From Lithocarpus polystachyus (taxonomy: Eukaryota > Streptophyta > Magnoliopsida > Fagales > Fagaceae), in assembly GCA_033629205.1 (NCBI GenBank), contig JAWTZU010000015.1, forward strand, positions 282,772 through 346,771: DNA of 64,000 nt. The letters run 5' to 3'. Under the pieces are notes generated by a model. It ran no database searches and was not told the origin of the DNA. It saw nothing but the letters and a program-made list of their open reading frames with translations. Numbering within the stretch: position 1 is the stretch's first letter; the number at the start of each line of letters is the position of its first letter. Shown here piece after piece: positions 50,269-62,180 of the stretch. The translations under genes were made by a program, and so were the position numbers.

Positions 50269-52746
50269 TACCAAAATAACCCCCGAAACCTAAAAATAAC
50301 CAAAATACTCTCGAAACCAATAGAATTACCAAAATACCTCAGAAACCCAAGAAATGAACAAAATACCCCCGAAACCCAAAAAATGACCAAAATACCCTCG
50401 AAACATAAAAATTACCAAAATAACCCCCGAAACCAAAAAATGACCAAAATACTCTCGAAACCAAAAAAATTACCAGAATACCTCCGAAACCCAAGAAATG
50501 ACCAAAATACCCCTAAAACCCAAAAAATGACCAAAATACCCTCGAAACATAAAAATTACCAAAATAATGTCCAAAACCTAAAAGTAACCAAAATACCCCC
50601 GAAACAAAAAAAATTACCAGAATACGTTCGAAAACCAAGAAATGACTAAAATACCCTCGAAACATAAAAATTAACAAAATAACCCCCGAAACCAAAAAAT
50701 GACCAAAATACTCACAAAACCAAAAAAATTACCAGAATACCTCCGAAATCCAAGAAATGACCAAAACACCCCTGAAACCCGAAAAATGACCAAAATACCC
50801 TCGAAACATAAAAATTACTAAAATAACCCCCGAAACCTAAAAATGACCAAAATACTCTCGAAACCAAAAAAATTACCAGAGTACCTCAAAAACCCAAGAA
50901 AGGACCAAAATACCCCCGAAACCCAAAAAATGACCAAAATACCCTCGGAGCATAAAAATTACCAAAATAACCCCCGAAACCTAAAAATAACCAAAATACT
51001 CTCGAAACCAATAGAATTACCAAAATACCTCCGAAAACCTAGAAATGACCAAAATACCCCCGGAACCCAAAAAATGACCAAAATACCCTCGAAACATAAA
51101 AATTACCAAAATAATCCCCGAAACCCAAAAGTAAACAAAATACTCTCGAAACCAAAAAATTTACCAGAATACCTCCGAAACCCAAGAAATGACCAAAATA
51201 CCCCCGAAAACCAAAAAATGACCAAAATACCCTCGAAACAATTAAAATTACCAAAAGAATCCCCGAAACCTAAAATTGACCAAAATACTCTCGAAACAAA
51301 AAAAATTACCAGAATACGTCCGAAACCCAAGAAATGACCAAAACACCCCCGAAACCGAAAAAATGACCAAAATACCCTCGAAACATAAAAATTACCAAAA
51401 TAATCCCCGAAACCTAAAAATGACCAAAATACTCTCGAAACCAAAAAAATTACCAGAATACCTCCAAAACCCAAGAAATGACTAAAATACCCCCGAAACA
51501 CAAAAAATGACCAAAATACCCACGGAGCATAAAAATTTCCAAAATGACCCCCGAAACCTAAAAATGACCAAAATGCCCTAGAAACATAAAAATTTCCAAA
51601 ATAACCCCCGAAACCCAAAAATTACCAAAATACCCCCGAAACCCAAGAAATGACCAAAATACCCCCGAAACCCAAAAAATGACCAAAATACCCTCGAAAC
51701 ATAAAAATTAACAAAATAACCTCCGAAACCAAAAAATGACCAAAATACTCACGAAACCAAAAAAATTACCAGAATACTTCCGAAATCCAAGAAATGACCA
51801 AAATACCCCCGAAACCTAAAAAATGACCAAAATACCCTCGAAACAATAAAATTACCAAAATAATCCCCGAAACCTAAAAGTAACCAAAACACTCACGAAA
51901 CCAAAAAATTTACCAGAATACCTCCGAAACCCAAGAAATGACCAAAATACCCCCGAAACCCAAAAAATGACCAAAATACCCTCGAAACAATTAAAATTAC
52001 CAAAATAATCCCCGAAACCTAAAAATGACCAAAATACTCTCGAAACCAAAAAAATTACCAGAATACCTCCGAAACCCAAGAAATGACCAAAACACCCCCG
52101 AAACCCGAAAAATGACCAAAATACCCTCGAAACAATTAAAATAACCAAACTATTCCCCGAAACCTAAAAATGGCCAATATACTCTCGAAACCAAAAAAAT
52201 TACCAGAATACGTCTGAAACCGAAGAAATGACCAAAACACCCCCGAAACCGAAAAAATGACCAAAATACCCTCGAAACATAAAAATTACCAAAATAATCC
52301 CTTAAATCTAAAAATGACCAAAATACTCTCGAAACCAAAAAAATTACCAGAATACCTCCAAAACCCAAGAAATGACTAAAATACCCCCGAAACCCAAAAA
52401 ATGACCAAAATACCCACGGAGCATAAAAATGACCAAAAGACCCATGAAACATGAAAATTTCCAAAATAACCCCCGATACCCAAAAAATGACCAAAATACC
52501 CTCGAAACATAAAAATTACCAAAATACCCCAGAAACCCAAGAAATGACCAAAATACCCCCGAAACCCAAAAAATGACCAAAATACCCTTGAAACATAAAA
52601 ATTAACAAAATAACCCCCGAAACCAAAAAATGACCAAAATACTCACGAAACCAAAAAAATTACCAGAATACCTCCGAAATCCAAGAAATGACCAAAACAC
52701 CCCCGAAACCCGAAAAATGACCGAAATACCCTCGAAACATAAAAAT
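50269..52746 (+). repeat. Dialect III long unit B, copy 2 (about 2.48 kb)
   Basis: It is the same as copy 1 except for a clean 29-bp loss near 52427. Here CGGAGCATAAAAATGACCAA replaces a version with one more monomer at about 49914. The period therefore drops from 2507 to 2478 bp. Confidence 0.9.
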
Positions 52747-55254
52747 TACCAAAATAACCCCCGAAACCTAAAAATAACCAAAATACTCTCGAAACCAATA
52801 GAATTACCAAAATACCTCAGAAACCCAAGAAATGAACAAAATACCCCCGAAACCCAAAAAATGACCAAAATACCCTCGAAACATAAAAATTACCAAAATA
52901 ACCCCCGAAACCAAAAAATGACCAAAATACTCTCGAAACCAAAAAAATTACCAGAATACCTCCGAAACCCAAGAAATGACCAAAATACCCCTAAAACCCA
53001 AAAAATGACCAAAATACCCTCGAAACATAAAAATTACCAAAATAATGTCCAAAACCTAAAAGTAACCAAAATACCCCCGAAACAAAAAAAATTACCAGAA
53101 TACCTCCGAAAACCAAGAAATGACTAAAATACCCTCGAAACATAAAAATTAACAAAATAACCCCCGAAACCAAAAAATGACCAAAATACTCACAAAACCA
53201 AAAAAATTACCAGAATACCTCCGAAATCCAAGAAATGACCAAAACACCCCTGAAACCCGAAAAATGACCAAAATACCCTCGAAACATAAAAATTACTAAA
53301 ATAACCCCCGAAACCTAAAAATGACCAAAATACTCTCGAAACCAAAAAAATTACCAGAGTACCTCAAAAACCCAAGAAAGGACCAAAATACCCCCGAAAC
53401 CCAAAAAATGACCAAAATACCCTCGGAGCATAAAAATTACCAAAATAACCCCCGAAACCTAAAAATAACCAAAATACTCTCGAAACCAATAGAATTACCA
53501 AAATACCTCCGAAAACCTAGAAATGACCAAAATACCCCCGAAACCAAAAAAATGACCAAAATACTATCGAAACATAAAAATTACCAAAATAATCCCCGAA
53601 ATCTAAAAGTAACCAATGTACTCTCGAAACCAAAAAATTTACCAGAATACCTCCGAAACCCAAGAAATGACCAAAATACCCCCGAAAACCAAAAAATGAC
53701 CAAAATACCCTCGAAACAATTAAAATTACCAAAAGAATCCCCGAAACCTAAAATTGACCAAAATACTCTCGAAACAAAAAAAAATTACCAGAATACGTCC
53801 GAAACCCAAGAAATGACCAAAACACCCCCGAAACCGAAAAAATGACCAAAATACCCTCGAAACATAAAAATTACCAAAATAATCCCCTAAATCTAAAAAT
53901 GACCAAAATACTCTCGAAACCAAAAAAATTACCAGAATACCTCCAAAACCCAAGAAATGACTAAAATACCGCCGAAACACAAAAAATGACCAAAATACCC
54001 ACGGAGCATAAAAATTTCCAAAATGACCCCCGAAACCTAAAAATGACCAAAATGCCCTAGAAACATAAAAATTTCCAAAATAACCCCCGAAACCCAAAAA
54101 TTACCAAAATACCCCCGAAACCCAAGAAATGACCAAAATACCCCCGAAACCCAAAAAATGACCAAAATACCCTCGAAACATAAAAATTAACAAAATAACC
54201 TCCGAAACCAAAAAATGACCAAAATACTCACGAAACCAAAAAAATTACCAGAATACTTCCGAAATCCAAGAAATGACCAAAATACCCCCGAAACCTAAAA
54301 AATGACCAAAATACCCTCGAAACAATAAAATTACCAAAATAATCCCCGAAACCTAAAAGTAACCAAAACACTCACGAAACCAAAAAATTTACCAGAATAC
54401 CTCCGAAACCCAAGAAATGACCAAAATACCCCCGAAACCCAAAAAATGACCAAAATACCCTCGAAACAATTAAAATTACCAAAATAATCCCCGAGACCTA
54501 AAAATGACCAAAATACTCTCGAAACCAAAAAAATTACCAGAATACCTCCGAAACCCAAGAAATGACCAAAACACCCCCGAAACCCGAAAAATGACCAAAA
54601 TACCCTCGAAACAATTAAAATAACCAAAATATTCCCCGAAACCTAAAAATGGCCAATATACTCTCGAAACCAAAAAAATTACCAGAATACGTCTGAAACC
54701 GAAGAAATGACCAAAACACCCCCGAAACCGAAAAAATGACCAAAATACCCTCGAAACATAAAAATTACCAAAATAATCCGCTAAATCTAAAAATGACCAA
54801 AATACTCTCGAAACCAAAAAAATTACCAGAATACCTCCAAAACCCAAGAAATGACTAAAATACCCCCGAAACCCAAAAAATGACCAAAATACCCACGGAG
54901 CATAAAAATTACCAAAATAACCCCCGAAAACTAAAAATGACCAAAAGACCCATGAAACATGAAAATTTCCAAAATAACCCCCGATACCCAAAAAATGACC
55001 AAAATACCGTCGAAACATAAAAATTACCAAAATACCCCAGAAACCCAGGAAATGACCAAAATACCCCCGAAACCCAAAAAATGACCAAAATACCCTTGAA
55101 ACATAAAAATTAACAAAATAACCCCCGAAACCAAAAAATGACCAAAATACTCACGAAACCAAAAAAATTACCAGAATACCTCCGAAATCCAAGAAATGAC
55201 CAAAACACCCCCGAAACCCGAAAAATGACCGAAATACCCTCGAAACATAAAAAT
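52747..55254 (+). repeat. Dialect III long unit B, copy 3 (about 2.51 kb)
   Basis: It repeats copy 2 but keeps the monomer that copy 2 lost. It has one extra A near 53770 and contains a foreign patch at about 53539-53619 with landmarks of unit A. Its right end overlaps the start of unit A copy 1, because A and B share that segment. Confidence 0.88.
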
Positions 55255-58200
55255 TACCAAAATAACCCCCGAAACCAAAAAATGACTAAAAAACACTCGA
55301 AACCAAAAAAATTACCAGAATACCTCCGAAACCCAAGAAATGACCAAAATACTCCTAAAATCAAAAAAATGACCAAAATACCCTCGAAACATAAAAATTA
55401 CCAAAATAATGCCCGAAACCTAAAAGTAACCAAAATTCTCCCGAAACAAAAAAAATTACCAGAATACCTCCCAAAACCATGAAATGACCAAAATACCCCC
55501 GAAACCAAAAAAATGACCAAAATACTATCGAAACATAAAAATTACCAAAATAATCCCCGAAATCTAAAAGTAACCAATGTACTCTCGAAACCAAAAAATT
55601 TACCAGAATACCTCCGAAACCCAAGAAATGACCAAAATACCCCCGAAACACAAAAAATGACCAAAATACCCTCGAAACAATTAAAATTACCAAAATAATC
55701 CCCGAAACCTAAATTTGACCAAAATACTCTCGACACCAAAAAAATTACCAGAATACGTCCGAAACCCAAGAAATGACCAAAACACCCCCGAAACCGAAAA
55801 AATGACCAAAATACCCTCGAAACATAAAAATTACCAAAATAATCCACGAAACCTAAAAATGACCAAAATACTCTCGAAACCAAAAAAATTACCTGAATAC
55901 CTCCAAAACCCAAGAAATGTCCAAAATACCCCCGAAACACAAAAAATGACCAAAATACCCACGGAGCATAAAAATTTCCAAAATGACCCCCGAAACCTAA
56001 ATTTGACCAAAATACTCTCGACACCAAAAAAATTACCAGAATACGTCCGAAACCCAAGAAATGACCAAAACACCCCCGAAACCGAAAAAATGACCAAAAT
56101 ACCCTAGAAACATAAAAATTTCCAAAATAACCCCCGAAACCCAAAAATTACCAAAATACCCCCGAAACCCAAGAAATGACCAGAATACCCCCGAAACCCA
56201 AAAAATGACCAAAATACCCTCGAAACATAAAAATTACCAAAATACCCCCGAAACCCAAGAAATGACCAAAATACCCCCGAAACCCAAAAAATGACCAAAA
56301 TACCCTCGAAACATAAAAATTAACAAAATAACCCCCGAAACCAAAAAATGACCAAAATACTCACGAAACCAAAAAAATTACCAGAATACCTCCGAAATTC
56401 AAGAAATGACCAAAACACCCCCGAAACCCGAAAAATGACAAAAATACCCTCGAAACATAAAAATTACTAAAATAACCCTCGAAACCTAAAAATGACCAAA
56501 ATACTCTCGAAACCAAAAAAATTACCAGAATACCTCAAAAACCCAAGAAATGACCAAAATACCCCCGAAACCCATAAAATGACCAAAATACCCTCGGAGC
56601 ATAAAAATTACCAAAATAACCCCCGAAACCTAAAAATAACCAAAATACTCTCGAAACCAATAGAATTACCAAAATACCTCAGAAACCAAAGAAAAGAACA
56701 AAATACCCCCGAAACCCAAAAAATGACCAAAATACCCTCGAAACATAAAAATTACCAAAATAACCCCCGAAACCAAAAAATGACCAAAATACTCTCGAAA
56801 CCAAAAAAATTACCAAAATACCTCTGAAAATCAAGAAATGACCAAAATACCCATAAAACCAAAAAAATGACCAAAATACCCTCGAAACATGAAAATTACC
56901 AAAATAATCCCCGAAACCTAAAAGTAACCAAAATACTCACGAAACCAAAAAATTTACTAGAATACCTCCGAAACCCAAGAAATGACCAAAATACCCCCGA
57001 AACCCAAAAAATGACCAAAATACCCTCGAAACAATTAAAATTACCATAATAATCCCCTAAACCTAAAAATGACCAAAATACTCTCGAAACCAAAAAAATT
57101 ACAAGAATACCTCCGAAACCCAAGAAATGACCAAAACACCCCCGAAACCCGAAAAATGACCAAAATACCCTCGAAACAATTAAAATTACCAAAATATTCC
57201 CCCAAACCTAAAAATGACCAAAATACTCTCGAAACCAAAAAAATTACCAGAATACCTCCAAAACCCAAGAAATGACTAAAATACCCCCGAAACCCAAAAA
57301 ATGACCAAAATACCCTCGGAGCATAAAAATTACGAAAATAACCCCCGAAACCTAAAAATAACCAAAATACTCTCGAAACCAATAAAATTACCAAAATACC
57401 TCCGTAACTCAAGAAATGAACAAAATACCCCCGAAACCCAAAAAATGACCAAAACACCCTCGAAACTTAAAAATTACCAAAGTAACCCCCGAAACCAAAA
57501 AATGACCAAAATACTCTCGAAACCAAAAAAATTACCAGACTACCTCCGAAACACAAGAAATGACCAAAATACCCCTAAAACCCAAAAAATGACCAAAATA
57601 TCCTCGAAACATAAAAATTACCAAAATAATGCCCGAAACCTAAAAGTAACCAAAATACTCCCGAAACAAAAAAAATTACCAGAATACCTCCGAAAACGTA
57701 GAAATGACCAAAATACCACCGAAACCCAAAAAATGACCAAAATACCCTCGAAACAATTAAAATTACCAAAATATTCCCCGAAACCTAAAAATGACCAAAA
57801 TACTCTCGAAACCAAAAAAATTACCAGAATACCTCCAAAACCCAAGAAATGACCAAAATACCCCCGATACCCAAAAAATGACCAAAATACCCTTGGAGCA
57901 TAAAAATTACGAAAATAACCCCCGAAACCTAAAAATAACAAAAATACTCTCGAAACCAATAAAATTACCAAAATACCTCCGAAACTCAAGAAATGAACAA
58001 AATACCCCCGAAACCCAAAAAATGACCAAAACACCCTCGAAACATAAAAATTACCAAAGTAACCCCCGAAACCAAAAAATGACCAAAATACTCTCGAAAC
58101 CAAAAAAATTACCAGACTACCTCCGAAACACAAGAAATGACCAAAATACCCCTAAAACCCAAAAAATGACCAAAATACCCTCGAAACATAAAAATTACCA

Positions 58201-58577
58201 AAATAATGCCCGAAACCTAAAAGTAACCAAAATACTCCCGAAACAAAAAAAATTACCAGAATACCTCTGAAAACGTAGAAATGACCAAAATACCACCGAA
58301 ACCCAAAAAATGACCAAAATACCCTCGAAACAAAAAAATTACCAAAATAATCCCCTAAAACTAAAATTGACCAAAATACTCTCGAAACCAAAAAAATTAC
58401 CAGAATACGTCCGAAACCCAAGAAATGACCAAAACACCCCCGAAACCGAAAAAATGACCAAAATACCCTCGAAACATAAAAATTACCAAAATAATCCCCG
58501 AAACCTAAAAATGACCAAAATACTCTCGAAACCAAAAAAATTACCAGAATACCTCCAAAACCCAAGAAATGACTAAA
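54860..58577 (+). repeat. Dialect III long unit A, copy 1 (about 3.72 kb)
   Basis: It matches copy 2 with an offset of 3718 at the left, 3689 after 55.7 kb and 3602 after 56.1 kb. The steps are 29 and 87 bp, i.e. one and three whole monomers. The 87-bp step is an extra block at about 55998-56101. Confidence 0.87.
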
Positions 58578-61500
58578 ATACCCCCGAAACCCAAAAAATG
58601 ACCAAAATACCCACGGAGCATAAAAATTACCAAAATAACCCCCGAAACCTAAAAATGACCAAAAGACCCATGAAACATGAAAATTTCCAAAATAACCCCC
58701 GATACCCAAAAAATGACCAAAATACCCTCGAAACATAAAAATTACCAAAATACCCCAGAAACCCAAGAAATGACCAAAATACCCCCGAAACCCAAAAAAT
58801 GACCAAAATACCCTTGAAACATAAAAATTAACAAAATAACCCCCGAAACCAAAAAATGACCAAAATACTCACGAAACCAAAAAAATTACCAGAATACCTC
58901 CGAAATCCAAGAAATGACCAAAACACCCCCGAAACCCGAAAAATGACCGAAATACCCTCGAAACATAAAAATTACCAAAATAACCCCCGAAACCAAAAAA
59001 TGACTAAAAAACACTCGAAACCAAAAAATTTACCAGAATACCTCCGAAACCCAAGAAATGACCAATATACCCCTAAAACCCAAAAAATGACCAAAATACC
59101 CTCGAAACATAGAAATTACCAAAATAATGCCCGAAACCTAAAAGTAACCAAAATACTCCCGAAACAAAAAAAATTACCAGAATACCCCCGAAACCCAAAA
59201 AATGACCAAAATACCCTCGAAACATAAAAATTACCAAAATAATCCCCGAAACCTAAAAGTAACCAAAATACTCCCGAAACAAAAAAAATTACCAGAATAC
59301 CTCCGAAAACCAAGAAATGACCAAAATACCCCCGAAACACAAAAAATGACCAAAATACCCTCGAAACAATTAAAATTACCAAAATAATCCCCGAAACCTA
59401 AATTTGACCAAAATACTCTCGACACCAAAAAAATTACCAGAATACGTCCGAAACCCAAGAAATGACCAAAACACCCCCGAAACCGAAAAAATGACCAAAA
59501 TACCCTCGAAACATAAAAATTACCAAAATAATCCACGAAACCTAAAAATGACCAAAATACTCTCGAAACCAAAAAAATTACCTGAATACCTCCAAAACCC
59601 AAGAAATGTCTAAAATACCCCCGAAACAAAAAAAATGACCAAAATACCCACGGAGCATAAAAATTTCCAAAATGACCCCCGAAACCTAAAAATGACCAAA
59701 ATGCCCTAGAAACATAAAAATTTCCAAAATAACCCCCGAAACCCAAAAATTACCAAAATACCCCCGAAACCCAAGAAATGACCAAAATACCCCCGAAACC
59801 CAAAAAATGACCAAAATACCCTCGAAACATAAAAATTACCAAAATACCCCCGAAACCCAAGAAATGACCAAAATACCCCCGAAACCCAAAAAATGACCAA
59901 AATACCCTCGAAACATAAAAATTAACAAAATAACCCCCGAAACCAAAAAATGACCAAAATACTCCCGAAACCAAAAAAATTACCAGAATACCTCCGAAAT
60001 CCAAGAAATGACCAAAACACCCCCGAAACCCGAAAAATGACAAAAATACCCTCGAAACATAAAAATTACTAAAATAACCCCTGAAACCTAAAAATGACCA
60101 AAATACTCTCGAAACCAAAAAAATTACCAGAATACCTCAAAAACCCAAGAAATGACCAAAATACCCCCGAAACCCATAAAATGACCAAAATACCCTCGGA
60201 GCATAAAAATTACCAAAATAACCCCCGAAACCTAAAAATAACCAAAATACTCTCGAAACCAATAGAATTACCAAAATACCTCAGAAACCCAAGAAATGAA
60301 CAAAATACCCCCGAAACCCAAAAAATGACCAAAATACCCTCGAAACATAAAAATTACCAAAATAACCCCCGAAACCAAAAAATGACCAAAATACTCTCGA
60401 AACCAAAAAAATTACCAAAATACCTCTGAAAATCAAGAAATGACCAAAATACCCATAAAACCAAAAAAATGACCAAAATACCCTCGAAACATGAAAATTA
60501 CCAAAATAATCCCCGAAACCTAAAAGTAACCAAAATACTCACGAAACCAAAAAATTTACTAGAATACCTCCGAAACCCAAGAAATGACCAAAATACCCCC
60601 GAAACCCAAAAAATGACCAAAATACCCTCGAAACAATTAAAATTACCATAATAATCCCCGAAACCTAAAAATGACCAAAATACTCTCGAAACCAAAAAAA
60701 TTACAAGAATACCTCTGAAACCCAAGAAATGACCAAAACACCCCCGAAACCCGAAAAATGACCAAAATACCCTCGAAACAATTAAAATTACAAAAATAAT
60801 CCCCGAAACCTAAAAATGACCAAAATACTCTCGAAACCAAAAAAATTACCAGAATACCTCCAAAACCCAAGAAATGACTAAAATACCCCCGAAACCCAAA
60901 AAATGACCAAAATACCCTCGGAGCATAAAAATTACGAAAATAACCCCCGAAACCTAAAAATAACCAAAATACTCTCGAAACCAATAAAATTACCAAAATA
61001 CCTCCGTAACTCAAGAAATGAACAAAATACCCCCGAAACCCAAAAAATGACCAAAACACCCTCGAAACATAAAAATTACCAAAGTAACCGCCGAAACCAA
61101 AAAATGACCAAAATACTCTCGAAACCAAAAAAATTACCAGACTACCTCCGAAACACAAGAAATGACCAAAATACCCCTAAAACCCAAAAAATGACCACAA
61201 TACCCTCGAAACATAAAAATTACCAAAATAATGCCCGAAACCTAAAAGTAACCAAAATACTCCCGAAACAAAAAAAATTACCAGAATACCTCCGAAAACG
61301 TAGAAATGACCAAAATACCACCGAAACCCAAAAAATGACCAAAATACCCTCGAAACAATTAAAATTACCAAAATATTCCCCGAAACCTAAAAATGACCAA
61401 AATACTCTCGAAACCAAAAAAATTACCAGAATACCTCCAAAACCCAAGAAATGACCAAAATACCCCCGATACCCAAAAAATGACCAAAATACCCTCGGAG

Positions 61501-62180
61501 CATAAAAATTACGAAAATAACCCCCGAAACCTAAAAATAACAAAAATACTCTCGAAACCAATAAAATTACCAAAATACCTCCGTAACTCAAGAAATGAAC
61601 AAAATACCCCCGAAACCCAAAAAATGACCAAAACACCCTCGAAACATAAAAATTACCAAAGTAACCCCCGAAACCAAAAAATGACCAAAATACTCTCGAA
61701 ACCAAAAAAATTACCAGACTACCTCCGAAACACAAGAAATGACCAAAATACCCCTAAAACCCAAAAAATGACCAAAATACCCTCGAAACATAAAAATTAC
61801 CAAAATAATGCCCGAAACCTAAAAGTAACCAAAATACTCCCGAAACAAAAAAAATTACCAGAATACCTCTGAAAACGTAGAAATGACCAAAATACCACCG
61901 AAACCCAAAAAATGACCAAAATACCCTCGAAACAAAAAAATTACCAAAATAATCCCCTAAAACTAAAATTGACCAAAATACTCTCGAAACCAAAAAAATT
62001 ACCAGAATACGTCCGAAACCCAAGAAATGACCAAAACACCCCCGAAACCGAAAAAATGACCAAAATACCCTCGAAACATAAAAATTACCAAAATAATCCC
62101 CGAAACCTAAAAATGACCAAAATACTCTCGAAACCAAAAAAATTACCAGAATACCTCCAAAACCCAAGAAATGACTAAAA
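58578..62180 (+). repeat. Dialect III long unit A, copy 2 (about 3.60 kb)
   Basis: It repeats unit A copy 1 directly. Near 59180 one monomer is missing compared with 55460: CCAGAATACCTCCC...CCCCCG has become the hybrid CCAGAATACCCCCG. The rest follows with landmarks CCGTAACTC, CCAGACTACC and GAAAACGTAGAAATG. Confidence 0.87.
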
